From Phocoena phocoena (Eukaryota > Chordata > Mammalia > Artiodactyla > Phocoenidae), in NCBI RefSeq assembly GCF_963924675.1, contig NC_089220.1, positions 111,678,697 through 111,742,696 on the forward strand: a stretch of DNA of 64,000 nt. The letters are read 5' to 3'. Within the stretch, counting starts at the first letter, position 1; every line of letters begins with the position of its first letter. This document shows positions 47,711 to 59,640 of the stretch, in pieces. The translations under genes were made by a program, and so were the position numbers. The notes beneath the pieces were generated by a model. That model worked only from the letters and a program-made list of their open reading frames with translations. It did not search any database and was not told where the DNA came from.

Positions 47711-48029
47711 AGTTTATATATATATTTTTTCTTTTTTAATTTCCTTCTTCCCTTTTCCTGAACAGGAAAAAAAGAGCGTGGGGTTTTGTTTGTTTTTTAG
47801 GGTTTTGATAGCAACCTACTTCCTTATTACATTTAGAAGGCTAGGAAGGTGAACTTTGTGACTTCAGTTGAGTATACTTTAGAGTCTGAGACTATTAAGT
47901 AGCAACTACAAGTAGTTGTGCTTGTGTGTCAGTTGATAATATCAGTTTTACCTTCCAGTGTTGAAATCAGCATTCCAAAATTGCAAAATTGAGGAAGGAT
48001 GGAGTTTAGCTTCTTCTGAGCAGCTGTTC
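47711..48029. other. No gene or repeat recognised
   Basis: Starts with a short TA/T-rich tract. Nothing else can be supported. Confidence 0.45.
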
Positions 48030-48240
48030 TTTGGTTGACTCCAAGTCAGGCACTTTGTTTTCCATATTATTTAATTTAATCCTCACAGTTAGCCTACATG
48101 GCATGTCCACATTTCACAAATAGAGAAAATTTATCCAGGGTAACACAGCTAATAGTGGCACAGTTAGAATTTGAACTTTTGTTTTCTGGCCTAAAAATCT
48201 ACACGCTTGTCCACTAGACTACACTGCTTCTCCTAAGATT
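48030..48240 (-). mobile_element. MIR SINE
   Basis: 'aatttaatcctcacagttag', 'cagggtaacacagctaatag', 'tggcacagttagaatttgaa' and 'cttgtccactagactacact' match the reversed MIR consensus over most of its length. Confidence 0.88.
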
Positions 48241-49789
48241 AGAAAAGTAATGCAAATTATTAGAAAATCTTTCTAAACTTTTAAGCCTCTGGGAGGGAAA
48301 CTAATAATTAGATAAGACTGAGATTATCTCAACCTTATATAGTGTTTTCTTCAACCTCAAGGGGCTTCACTTTTGGAAAACCTATTTTACACATGTTACG
48401 TGAAAGAACCGCCAGCATAATACTCATTAATGCTAATCGTATGACTGGGTCTCCAGTTGATGTCTCAGGAAGGATTCTCTAATGATATTAATGATAATAG
48501 CTTTCTTGAAAATAAAAATCATCTATAAATCAAACAACCCATGCCTGCAGTGGTGTTAGCAGCAAAAATATTCATCTCAAAAATTCAAGACATTTGCAGT
48601 AACTTTTTAATAGTCTAATTAAACTCTTAGAAAAATGATTCATAGTATAACATTTGCAGACAAAGTGTTGTATAGCTGCAAATAATGCTTTAAACTATTT
48701 TGTCAATAAGCTCATTTTATGGTAGATCAATAAATTCCACTTGCACAATGATTAAACCGTCTTTATCTTAATGGTATTTTACCCTTGTAGTAATGTCATA
48801 CTGTCAGAATTAACAACTATATGTAGAATTGCTGTAAGTGTTTTCCTTAACATTTTCGTTACGTTAGTGGTCTTATTGTACACTTAATGTAAATTTATAT
48901 ATAGGCAAGTTGCTAGTTATTTAGTATTTATTTCTAGCATATTAAAATTCTCAATAAATATAGAAAACATTTCAAGTATGATAAAACTGCATGGAAAATT
49001 GTTTCAATATATACTCAGCTCTAGGATTCTTACATCAGAAATTATGTCAGTACTAAACCTAACTTAATAGGTATAGTTGGTCTACTTTTCTTTTCTGGCT
49101 CTTAACTAATAAATAGTGATTTTCATTTTGTATTTTGTTTTTAGAATGGGCAGCCCAACACAACTATGCTGGTGAAGTTAGGTGCTGAAAGTACTATATA
49201 TACCTATAGTAGTACACCATACGTAAAAAGTATGGTTCTTACCACTAGAAGTAAAAGACTACAACATTAGCCAAATATATTTTAAGCTTTTTTTTTTTTT
49301 GCAGGATGGTAGGGAATGGTTAGACTATTTAGTTCTCTCGAGGACTTGACATAATGCAGAGTAAACCCTGAGTTATGGGAATGCCTGCAGTGCACTAGGC
49401 ATCCCTACATCAGCTCTCATGGAATTCCCTGTCTTCTTAGTCAGGATTTATGTTCTTTACCACAGAGTTTAGCACTTAATTATTTATGGTCTTATATTCT
49501 AAATAATTTGTTTGTTAATGATGATTATAAGGTTTTAAAGGGCAGTTGTTATGCCTCTTGTTTTTACATCCCAGTGCCTAATAAATGTTCAATAAATACT
49601 TAATGATCAAGTCATCATATATAAAGCATAGTATTATTTTGTGGAGTAGTGAAGGTTTTGAAACTTGGGTAGACATTAGGTTGAAAGTGTGTATGGCTTC
49701 CTGTGAAGTATGTTTAAATTTTGAACTTTGACTTACATTTTTAGTTATTAAAGACTCTTTCTCTCACTTTTAAAAAATTTAGTATGATT
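48241..49789. other. Repeat-poor AT-rich stretch, no confirmed gene
   Basis: About 1.5 kb with no repeat that I recognise, apart from a run of 12 T near 49290. A pyrimidine tract followed by AG at 49143-49144 precedes an open frame of about 41 codons and is discussed as a finding. No coding region is confirmed. Confidence 0.5.
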
Positions 49790-50030
49790 ATTTTGTATGT
49801 GCCTGGCATTGATTGAAACACTTTACATACATTAACTCATTTAATCCTACTCTATGAAGTAGTTATTCTTTAAACCCATATGGTATATGAGGAAACTGAG
49901 ATGTAAGCAAGTTAAATAACTTTCTTAGAGACACAGTTAATAATAAGTGATAGAGCCAAGAGACAAACTGAGAAGGAACAGTTAAAAGCCTACATCCTTA
50001 ACTATGCTGTACAGCATCCCAGTATTATAT
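49790..50030 (-). mobile_element. MIR SINE
   Basis: 'gtgcctggcattgattgaaa', 'cattaactcatttaatccta', 'atatgaggaaactgagatgt', 'gagacacagttaataataag' and 'tccttaactatgctgtac' follow the full reversed MIR consensus. Confidence 0.9.
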
Positions 50031-50088
50031 ATGTGAATTTTCAGATTTTGTCTAACTTAAGGCTCTAAATTCATCAAACTTCAGCCTC

Positions 50089-50090
<2 letters not shown>

Positions 50091-50128
<38 letters not shown>

Positions 50129-50143
50129 ACACACAGACACACC
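50091..50143. repeat. (CA)n microsatellite
   Basis: About 16 uninterrupted CA units are followed by two 'cagacaca' interruptions. It is a typical dinucleotide microsatellite, likely polymorphic. Confidence 0.97.
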
Positions 50144-50652
50144 CTATTTCAATTCCTCATTATTAGGGAGAGTAATTAGACTATCTTGTGGTCATGGCAT
50201 TTTCTATCACTAACCTGCTTATCGTTAGGTGAGTTGGATAAGGATGTGTCTTTTGTTCCAAACTATTGACATTTTAGAACCATTCCATGAGTAATAAACA
50301 TGATTTTGGCAAAGTTCCAAACACTGCTGTTGTTAGAAGTGTCATGCTAGATAGAATTCTGAGTACTGTATTAAGGTAAACATTGCAAATAGAGTATTTT
50401 TGCAAATATCTCATAAACCTCCTGGTCTGTATAAGCCTTGTCTTTCTCACAAATGTACAGATGCAGAAGATGGGAAAATCTGAGGCAATAATATAGTCAA
50501 TCGGTCACCATTTAAATGTAGCATTTTTACTTTTTTGTCCATAGTGTTTATTGCAAAACAGCATAGGAACAATGGGTCTTCAGAGTAAAGCTAAATTGCC
50601 AGCAGGAAAGTTTATACTAAAATAACTCCCAACTCCTTAGTGAAAATCAAAA
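50144..50652. other. No gene or repeat recognised
   Basis: About 500 bp without a supported feature. Confidence 0.45.
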
Positions 50653-50662
50653 TATGGTTATA

Positions 50663-50868
50663 GGGCTTCCCTGGTGGCGCAGTGGTTGAGGGTCCGCCTG
50701 CTGATGCAGGGGACACGGGTTCACGCCCCGGTCCGGGAAGATCCCACATGCCACGGAGTGGCTGGGCCCGTGTGCCATGGCCACTGAGCCTGTGTGTCCG
50801 GAGCCTGTGCTCCGCAACGGAGAGGCCACAGCAGTGAGAGGCCCAAGTACGGCAAAAAAAAAAAAAAT
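50663..50868 (+). mobile_element. CHR-type tRNA-derived SINE
   Basis: Starts 'gggcttccctggtggcgcag' and ends in about 14 A. The TSD is 'tatggttata' at 50653-50662 and 'tatggctata' at 50869-50878 (one mismatch). The body carries a short local duplication ('gagcctgtgtgtccggagcc') in place of the usual sequence. Confidence 0.95.
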
Positions 50869-50878
50869 TATGGCTATA

Positions 50879-51609
50879 TAGGAAACATTATAAGGACTTC
50901 ATGTTCAGGTATATTCCTAATCTGTAAATCAGGACTCTTAATATAGATTTCTGTCTATGGCCAGAGTAAGCCTGCTAGTTAACTAATTAGTATATTCTTG
51001 AGTAGATTTCAGCAGACAAATATATATATATAATTTTTATTTTATAAATATATACATAAATATATATACATAAATATCAATACATACATACACATACATG
51101 TATAAAATTATTGCCTACTTAAGTCAATGGTGACTAATTGTTTAAATATAATTTGAGTCATTGGACCCTGTGTGAGCAAGAAATAAATTTGTTTTGCTAA
51201 GTCACTAAGAGTGTAGGGAATATTTGTTACTGTCCCAGGCCTTGAATATCCTGACTAAGCTAATTCATATGCTCTATACTAAGGGTATCCAATTAATCAT
51301 TAGAGACCCCTATTTATATAAAATGATACTTTGGGGAGAGAACACAGAATTAGTGAAGCCCTGTAACACACCAAGTCAGTAGTCATTGACTGCTCATTGT
51401 AGAATTGATGCTAGAGTAAGTATGTCAGTGGAAGCTTTTGAAAACACAGCATTCACTAGAATGAACTCTTAGATAATCAAATCAGGGGAGTCATCAATTT
51501 ATTTTTTACATGACAGTAAAAAAAACCAGGGTAATCTTTTTTAAGCAAAAGCTTTGGGCCAAACGTAAGCCCTGCAAGAAGCATTCTTCTACAAAGAATG
51601 TAGAAGGCA
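50879..51609. other. AT-rich; simple TA tract inside
   Basis: Contains an imperfect TA/ATAC low-complexity tract at about 51018-51108 ('atatatatataattttt', 'tacatacatacacatac'). No gene seen. Confidence 0.55.
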
Positions 51610-51801
51610 AAAAATAAAAGAGACAAAATTAATAAAGTAAAAACAAAAGTACAAAAGAGAGTATCAACAAAATCAGTACTTCTAATAAAAGTGATAACCA
51701 GACTAATGAAGAAAAAGAGAAAAAGGCATAAATTTCCAATTACAAGAATGAGAAGGGGACATCTTAGCAGGTCCTACAGACATTAAAAAAGATAATAAGA
51801 G

Positions 51802-52110
51802 GGCTTCCCTGGTGGCGCAGTGGTTGAGAATCTGCCTGCTAATGCAGGGGACACGAGTTAGAGCCCTGGTCTGGGAGGATCCCACATGCCGCGGAGCAAC
51901 TAGGCCCGTGAGCCACAACTACTGAGCCTGCGCGTCTGGAGCCTGTGCTCCGCAAAAAGAGAGGCCACGATAGTGAGAGGCCCGCGCACTGCGATGAAGA
52001 GTGGCTCCCACTTGCCACAACTAGAGAAAGCCCTCGCACAGAAACGAAGACCCAACACTGCAAAAATAAATTAATTAATAAACTCCTATCCCCAACATCT
52101 TCTAAAAAAA
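51802..52110 (+). mobile_element. Long-form CHR SINE with extended 3' part
   Basis: It starts 'ggcttccctggtggcgcagt' like the other copies. After 'ggcccgcgcactgcga' it continues with 'gaagagtggctcccacttgc', 'cacaactagagaaagccctc' and 'aacgaagacccaacactgca', giving about 309 bp instead of about 205. The TSD, 'aaaaaagataataagag', is perfect over 17 bp at 51785-51801 and 52111-52127, so this is a single insertion and not two. The extended tail is the form that I also associate with ruminants. Confidence 0.95.
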
Positions 52111-52903
52111 AAAAAAGATAATAAGAGAATTTAAAAAGTAACTTTATGCTAGAAGATGTGAAAATTTAGATGAAATGGACAAATTCCTAGAAAAAAAGTT
52201 TGCTAAAACTTTACAGAAAATTAAAAATTTGAATAGTTCCATATTTATTAGTGAAATTGAGTCTGTAATTTGGAACTTTTCCACAAAGTAATTTTTAGGT
52301 CCAGGTGGCTTCACAAATACATTTTTCCAAGAAATGTTCAGAAAAAATAACATCAATATTACTAAAACTCTTTCAGAGAATAAGACGAAAATATTTCCCA
52401 ACCTGTTTTGAGGCTTGCATAACCTTAATATCAACACCTGATAAAGACATCATAAGAAAGGAAAATTTCAAGTCCACTTCTCTTGGGAACATGGGTGAAC
52501 AAATTCTAAAAATATTAGCAAATCAAATCTACATAGATAGATAAAGAAATAGATGTCATGACCAAGTTGAATTTACTATGGGAGCGTAAGTTTGTTATAA
52601 CATTCAGAACTCAATGAATGTAACTGACTAAATTAATAGAAAAAAGAGAGAATTACATCATCTCAATTGTTTTTTTCAAATAGTATTTGATAAAATTTAC
52701 CCACTTATGATTTTTTTTTAAATGCTTATAGCAAACTATTCCTTCCTTAATCTGATAGGGTGTTTTATTCATCTCCCCTGCAAACCTCCAGCAAGTATCA
52801 CATATAGTGGCAAAACGTTGAAGGCATTTATCTTGCAATCAGGAATAAAACAAAGATCCCTGCCATAACCATGTGTATCGCCATTATATTGGAGATCCTA
52901 GAC

Positions 52904-53079
52904 CTGAGCTATCCAGTACCATATTTGGCAATTTAAATTTTAATGAGTTAAAATTATAGATCATCAGTCACACTGGCCACCTGTCAGGTTCTCAGTAGGC
53001 ACATGTGACTAGTGGCTACCATATACCACAAATATAGAACACTTCCATTATCACAGAAAGTTCTATTGGATAGTGTTGA
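52904..53079. mobile_element. Small hAT-like DNA element inside L1
   Basis: L1 ORF2 is interrupted by about 176 bp. The ends, 'tatccagtaccat' and 'ctattggatag', are imperfect inverted repeats. The interior has 'cacatgtgactagtggctac' and an AT-rich centre. The flanking 'cctagac' at 52897-52903 and 53080-53086 gives a 7-8-bp duplication, as expected for hAT insertion. It is non-autonomous. Confidence 0.8.
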
Positions 53080-54625
53080 CCTAGACAGTGCAGTAAGGGA
53101 GGAATCATAATGATTAGGAAGAGAAATAAAACTGCAATTATTTACAGATGACATGATTGTTACAAAGAAAATTGGAAAAAATCTATAAACTGATAGAATT
53201 AAAAAGTGAATTTTAATATTGCAAGGTCGCCAGATACGTGATTGGTATACAAAATCAATTTTAGGCCTGTATACTAACAATAAATGAAAAGTAAGAAAAT
53301 CTAAATAATACTATATTAGTACACAAAAATATCAAATACACAAAATTAATCGAACAAAAGCCCTCTATACTGAAAAATTTAAGACATTATTAGGAAAAAT
53401 TAAGACAAAAAAATAGAAGAAGATATCGGTTCATGGATCCAAAGAGTCAGTGTTGTGTGATTTCAGTTTTCCTCACATAGATTCAGTGTAGTCTCAAGCA
53501 AAATCCCTGAAGATTTGTTTGTTAGGTTTTGAAATTGGCAAGCTGATTCTTAAATTATAAAAATGCAAAGGGCCAAGAATAGCCAAGATAGTCTTGAAGA
53601 ATAACAAAACTGGAGGATTTTTACTACAAGATATCAAGACCTTTTATAAAGCTACAGTAGTAAAGACAGCATGGTTCTGGCACAAGAAAAGACAAATAAG
53701 CCAATGAAACAAAATGGAGCCAACGGATGCACACATATATAGTGACTTGATTTATATCAAAGATAACATTGCAGTGCAGAGAGAAAGGGACATTCTTTTC
53801 AATAAATTGTACTAGGTCAATTAGATACCCATGTGGGGGGAGAAAAGATGAATCTTGACCTCAAAACATATAAAGAAATCAAAAGATAAATTATAGATAT
53901 GCAAAGTAAAACAATAAAGCTTCTGGAAGAAAACATTATCTTTGTGACCCTGAAGTAGGCAAAGAGTCTTAAAACTGAATGCATATAGCATTAACAATAA
54001 AAGGAAAAAATGATACATTGAACTGCATTAAAATTAAGAAAGTCTGTTCATTAAAAGACGCCATTAAGAATGAAAAGGCAAGCCACAGAGTGGGAAAGGG
54101 TATTTGCAATTTGCATTACATATACCTGATTAAAAGACTGACAATACCAAATACTGGTGAGATTATGTTGCATCTGCAACACATTTTCCATAGTTGGTGG
54201 CAATATAAATTGCTTTAACCATTCTGGTTAATACCTTTAAAAATTGTTTTTTACTAAAGCTTAACTTATACTCAAAACCACATGACTGTACAATTTCACT
54301 TGTAGGTGTATACCCAATAGAAATGCTAATATATGTTCACTAAAACACATGTATAAGAGTGTTCATAGAGCAGTATTCACGTAGCCAAAAACTGGAAACA
54401 GTCTAGGTGTCCAACAACAACAAACTGGATAACTAAATAGTGGTATATTTGTACAATGGAATACTGTACAACAATGAGAAGAAAGGAAGTATTGCAGTAC
54501 ACAACTGTGTGGATGAATCTCAGGGACATAATGATCTGTGGAAAAATCCAGTCACAAGAGTATACATTTTATATCATTCCAGTTATATAAAGTTTAAAAA
54601 CAGGAAAAAATGATTTATTGTGTTA

Positions 54626-55329
54626 GAAGACAGGAGAGTTGTTACTTTAGGAAGAAGCGTTTTGACAGGGGAATAACATGAGGCAATCTTCTCTGTAGCT
54701 GGTTAAGGAAATTCTGTTCTACTGATAGTTTGCTATAAACATTTAATAAATTCATGACTGGGTAAATCTTATTAAATGCTTCTATTTGATAAAATCTATT
54801 GAGATGATACGGTTTTCTCTCTTTTTTCTGTTAATTTGAATTCTTGAGTATCAAACCAACCTTGTGTCCTTATAGTATATTTCTTGATCTGGATATGGTT
54901 ACATGGGTGCATTCACTTTATGAAAATTAATCAATGTGTATTACATTGTGTGTATTACATTGTGATTAAAAACTTATTTTAAAAGTTTAATATTTAAAAA
55001 ATTAAAAGTATATTTGGAGTGATGGCCAAAGTTTTCATGTTGTTTATAGCACTAGAAGAGACAAAGAAAAGTTTACATTTCCACGGAAGATTATCCTTTT
55101 CAGTCATGCTTGAGTTAAATGTACTCTTTAGAAGAACTATATTTTATGAGGTAGTTTAGTAATTAACGCTTGCCCCTGTGAAGTCAGCTACAAATGAAGT
55201 GAAACTTTTTAAGTTGCAGCAAAACAATGGCATAATAATTAAATGAAACTTATTAGTGGTAAGAACTGACTTCTCAATTTTACTTCACCTTTCCTAGTTG
55301 TTCTTTTTTCAGATATTAGGTAAAAGTCA
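54626..55329. other. Mostly unassigned; scrap of L1 (minus) inside
   Basis: About 54765-54905 resembles reversed L1 ORF2 ('tctattgagatgatacggtt'). A perfect 14-bp tandem repeat, 'tgtgtattacattg' twice, lies at 54935-54962. No gene seen. Confidence 0.5.
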
Positions 55330-55643
55330 ATCCAGGATAATGATCTCTCAGCGAAGAGAAATGAGGTGATCCTACAGTGTTTCCAAGCCACAGTGCAGAG
55401 AGAGGGAACCTTAACAGCCCAGGAGTCTCATAGGATTGAGTTTGGGATTCAGCTATGTGGCAAGGAAGCTAAAATTTTGAGGGTAAAATATTGGAAAGGA
55501 GAGGCCTGCAGAAATGTAGAGTTCCAGAGACCTATAGAGGGCCTCTTCAAGTCTTTGGCTAAATATCAATCTGTGCATACATGTGAAATAACTACGAAAC
55601 ACCAGGAAAAGAACCACTGGAAAGAGTAGGAAGAAGAATCCTC

Positions 55644-55955
55644 AGAGATTACAGAGAGTAAGGTGGCCCTACCAGCCAGAGTGGAAAGACCTCTAATAGA
55701 CAGGCATTGGGTAAAGTTGTAAGGGTTATTGCCTTAGGCTAGAAGCTACTCTGGCCCTACCTAACAAAGTTTAAAAGTAAGCCTTGAAATGATCAAACCA
55801 TATCCAAGTAACTTAACTACACACAGAGCAAAGCTCAAAAACACTTAAAAGAATGCAAAAAAATCCATACCATGTAATGCAGCAGTCCCATTTCTGGATA
55901 TTTATCCAAAATCATTGAAATCAGGATCTTGAAGAGATATTTACACTTCTATGTT
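55644..55955 (+). repeat. 312-bp tandem duplication, copy 1
   Basis: The unit runs from 'agagattacagagagtaagg' to '...tttacacttctatgtt' and is repeated immediately at 55956-56267. By eye I count five differences in 312 positions, about 98.4% identity. The unit covers old L1M 5' sequence plus the first about 90 bp of the following L1 3'-end piece. Confidence 0.98.
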
Positions 55956-56267
55956 AGAGATTACAGAGAGTAAGGTGGCCCTACCAGCCAGAGTGGAAAG
56001 ACCTCTAATAGACAGGCATTGGGTAAAGTTGTAAGGGTTATTGCTCTAGACTAGAAGCTACTCTGGCCCTACCTAACAAAGTTTAAAAGTAAGCCTTGAA
56101 ATGATCAAACCATATCCAAGTAACTTAACTACACACAGAACAAAGCTCAAAACCACTTAAAAGAATGCAAAAAAATCCATACCATGTAATGCAGCAGTCC
56201 CATTTCTGGATATTTATCCAAAATCATTGAAATCAGGATCTTGAAGAGATATTTACACTTCTATGTT
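55956..56267 (+). repeat. 312-bp tandem duplication, copy 2
   Basis: The head-to-tail second copy has a constant offset of exactly 312 bp and no indels. Differences from copy 1 are at positions equivalent to 55733, 55734 and 55738 (the 'gccttaggct'/'gctctagact' block) and two further on ('gagcaaag'/'gaacaaag', 'aaaaacac'/'aaaaccac'). Downstream, the L1 3' end continues normally. Confidence 0.98.
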
Positions 56268-58439
56268 AATTGAAGCATTATTTAATAGCCAAGAGGTGAA
56301 GGCAACCCAAATGTTCATCAGTAGATGAATGAAGAAAGAAAATGGTGGTATATACATACAGTGGGATATTACTCAGCCTTAAAAAAGAAGGAATTCTGTC
56401 ATGCAACATGGGAGAACCTTGAGGACGTTATGCTAAGTGAGATAAGCCAGTCACAGAAGGACAAATACTGCATGATTCCACTTGTGTGAGGTATCTAAAA
56501 TAGTCAGACTCATCGAAGCAGAAAGTAGAATAGAGGTTGCCGGGGGCAGGAGGGAAGAGGAAATGGGGAGTTGCTGTTCAATGGGTATAAATTTCAGTTA
56601 TGAAAGATGAAAAAGTTCTAGAGATCACCTGTACAACATTGAGCTTGTAGTTAACAGTACTGTACACTTAAAAATTTGTTGAGGGTAAATAAATAATTAA
56701 ATAAATTGCACAAATTCATTTGTTCATTCATTTTTGCTATAAATACTGTTTTCTGCTTTTTAAAAATCTGCTACATATCCCTATAGTGAAGCACAAAAGA
56801 TAAATATATCCATAACAAATCTGAAAAAAAATATCCAATACCCAGCAATACAAGATAATGTCTTGTATCCTAAAAAATTTACCAGACAGGCAAAGAAGCA
56901 GGAAAGTATGACCCATAACTAGGACAAAATCAACCAATAAGAAGAGAGAAAGAAATGACACATATGATTGAATTAGCAGGCAAGGATATTAAAACAGCAA
57001 TTATAAGTATACTCCATATGTTCAGGAAGGTAGAGGGAAACATGAACATGCCAAGAAGCGACATGGAAGTTATTTTTTAAAAGAGAAACCCAAATAGAAC
57101 TTCTAGAGATGAAAAATACAATATCTGAAATGAAAAATACAGCAGATTGCAGGAGAACAGAATTAGTTAAAACCCAGAGACATAGCAGTGGCAATTATCT
57201 AAAATGAAGCACCAAGAGAAAAAAATACTTGGGTGGGAAAAAAAGAAGAAAAATGACAGTACCAATGAGCTATGGGACAATATCAAGCAGTTTATAAGTA
57301 AGTGTAACAAGTTTCAGAAGGAGATAGGGAGACAGAAAGACTATTTCAAGAAATAATGGGCAAATATTTACCAAGTTTGTTGAAAACTATAAACCCAATG
57401 ATTGTAGAAGTTTACAAATCTCTAAGCAGAAGAACCAGGCACAAAAATTGTTGAAACTAATGACAAAAATCATGAAAAAAGTCCTTAAAAACGGCCGGGG
57501 GGTTGGGGGTGGGGAATCACCTTAAATAACAGACAAGCAAGTATATAAAAATTACCGCAGGCTTCTTGTCAGAAACGAAACATGCCAGAAGTGGCATCCT
57601 TAACGTGCTGGAAATAAAAATTTTAAAAACAAACAAAAAAACCCACTCAACCTAGAACTCTGTGCCTGACAAGAAAGATTTTCCCAAAATGAAGGCAAAA
57701 TAAAGACTTCTGGGGATAAACAAAGCTTAGAGAATTTGTCACCAACACACCTGCAGTGTAAGAAATGTTAAAAGTAGTTCTTCAGGAAGAAAGAAAATGA
57801 TATCAAATGGAAATTTACACCTATGAAAAGAAATGAGGGGCACTGTATAGAGTAAACATGTAGGTGGATATAAAAGCCTTTTCCCCCTCATTTAAGAAAT
57901 TTTTTTCTTAAAGATAATTGTTTAAATCAAGAATAACTATATACTGTGGTATTTACAATGTAAGTGGAAGAAAAAAAGAGGTATGGCTGATAAGTCAGTG
58001 GTAGAGAAAATAGAATCATAAAAAGTACTCAGAAAATGGCAGAAAAAAAAGAAAAGCAAGGCCCACTGGCCTTCAAAGCCAAATGGTCTGAGGGCTCATC
58101 TTCCTGGTACAGGACCCCAGGCCTGGGGATCCCAACATGGGCCTCTCAGGAGACCAGAGGGCTGTGGGAAGTAGAGTCTCCACTTAAAGAGTGTACACAA
58201 AAATTTCACACACTCTGGGACCCAAGGCAGAAGTAATTTTAAAGGAGCCTGGGTCAGACCCACATGCTGATCTTGGAGAGTTTCCCACAGAGGCAGGAGG
58301 CAGCTGGAGCTCACCCTAAGGACATAGACACTGGTGGCTGCCATTTTTGGAAGCTTGTTCTACCACAGGGACACTGGTGCTAATGAGCACCATTTTGTAA
58401 TCCTCTCTCTAGCTTATTAGGCTCAAGACCTAGCCCCAT

Positions 58440-59640
58440 CCCTGCTACCAGCCTGTAGGTACCAGTACTGGGACACCTCAAGCCAAGCAATTAGCTGAGC
58501 ACAGCCACGCCCACCAGCAGGCAGGCTGCCTTAAAATCCCCTGAGCCCAGAGCTGCCCCTGACATGGCCCTGTATACCACAGGGCCCAGGACCTGGCCCC
58601 ACAGACCAGTGCACAGGCAGTAGACCCAGGACCCCCAAAGCCCTGCAGCCAGAGATCCCAGGACCCAGCTCTGCCCACCAGTGGGCAGGCATAGCCACAG
58701 AACCCCCTTGGCCCTGGCCCTGCCCACCAGTGGGTAGATACCAGCCCCAGGACCACTGTAGCCTGCTGTGGCAGGACCCAGCCTATCTACCAGTAGGCCA
58801 ACACCAGCTCTGAGATACTTTGGCCCCCTCAGCCAGCTGCCCCAGGATCCAGCCCCCCTCACTAGCAGGCCAACACAAGCTTCAGGACACCCTGGACCCC
58901 ATAGCCAGCTGTGTCAGGAACTGGCCCTATCCACCAGCAGTCCAACACCAGCTTTGGGACCCCTGGGCCCTGCAGCCAGAGACCCTAGGACCCAGCTCTG
59001 CTGGCCAGTGGGCCGGCACTATCCCCAAGACCCAGGTTCACCCACTCGTGGGCAGGCATCAGCCCTGGGATCTCCTGGACCCCAACTCTGCCCACCAGCA
59101 GGCTGACACTGGCCCCAGGACCACTGCCCTATAGTCTGCCTTGTCAGAACCCTGCCAACACATCAGGAGGCCGGCACCAACTCTGAGAGACCTCCTAGGT
59201 CCAAGCCCTGCCCACCAGCAGGCCAACTCCAGTTTTGGGACACCTTGGGCCCCTTAGCCAGCAGCTCAAGTATACAGCTCCACCCACAAGCAAACTGACA
59301 CCAGTGTTGGGAACCCTAGGGCCCTGCTCCACTCACCAATGAGCTGACACTAGCCCAGGGACACCCAGGCCCCAGCCCAGTAGTCAGACAACAACTCTGA
59401 GATACCTTGGACCAACCGGCCCAAGATCCAGCCTCACTCACCAGCAGGCCAGCATGAGCTTTGAGACACCCTGGAATCTGCAACCACCCTCCCAGGAACC
59501 TGGCTCTGCCTACCAGTGAGCCAGCACTGACCCTCGGGCACCCTGGAAAACAGCCTCCTTGTGACCCAGCCCTGCCAACCAGCAGCCTCTGTTCGAGGCA
59601 GGACCTGGCAGCCAACCAGACCAGGGGCCAGCCATGCATA
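58440..59640 (+). repeat. GC-rich minisatellite in L1 5' UTR
   Basis: About 17 imperfect units are marked by 'cccaccagcaggccaacac'-like cores (for example near 58511, 58675, 58724, 58787, 58859, 58931, 59002, 59091, 59211, 59283, 59437 and 59508). Spacing falls mainly into two classes, about 50 bp and about 71 bp. The longer units carry an extra block of about 21 bp of the type 'cccatagccagctg'. GC is far above the surroundings but CpG is scarce. It creates long open frames on both strands that are not genes. Confidence 0.88.

Larger units (their letters stand above)
51610..54625 (+). mobile_element. Old L1, ORF2 to 3' UTR, with two inserts
   Basis: In L1 order: 'gtatcaacaaaatcagtact', 'tagatgaaatggacaaattc', 'ggtccaggtggcttcacaaa', 'ccaacctgttttgaggcttg', 'caattatttacagatgacat' (RT active-site region), 'atttactataag..' decayed blocks, 'gaatactgtacaacaatgag' and a 3' UTR end near 54620. 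A SINE (51802-52110) and a small DNA element (52904-53079) interrupt it. All frames are broken. I see no catalytic RT frame longer than about 80 codons. Confidence 0.87.
55330..58030 (+). mobile_element. Old L1 pieces with internal tandem duplication
   Basis: 55330-55860 resembles an old L1M 5' UTR ('gaagctactctggccctacc', 'cctctaatagacaggcattg'). 55865-56690 is an L1 3' end ('gatattactcagccttaaaa', 'tgctaagtgagataagccag', 'tgtacacttaaaaatttgtt'). 56745-58030 follows the L1 5' UTR/ORF1 region ('ggcaaggatattaaaacagc', 'aaaatgaaggcaaaataaag', 'agaatttgtcaccaacacac'). The 3'-end piece may be a separate insertion. A 312-bp tandem duplication spans its left junction. No frame is open. Confidence 0.75.

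Noticed and set aside
58478..59639. Several open frames over 90 codons on both strands, Pro/Gly-rich
   Set aside because: They lie in the GC-rich L1 5' UTR minisatellite. Stop codons are rare in such sequence, and frames on both strands are open.
58440..59640. CpG island or host gene promoter
   Set aside because: GC is high but CpG dinucleotides are scarce. The sequence is a tandem array inside an L1.
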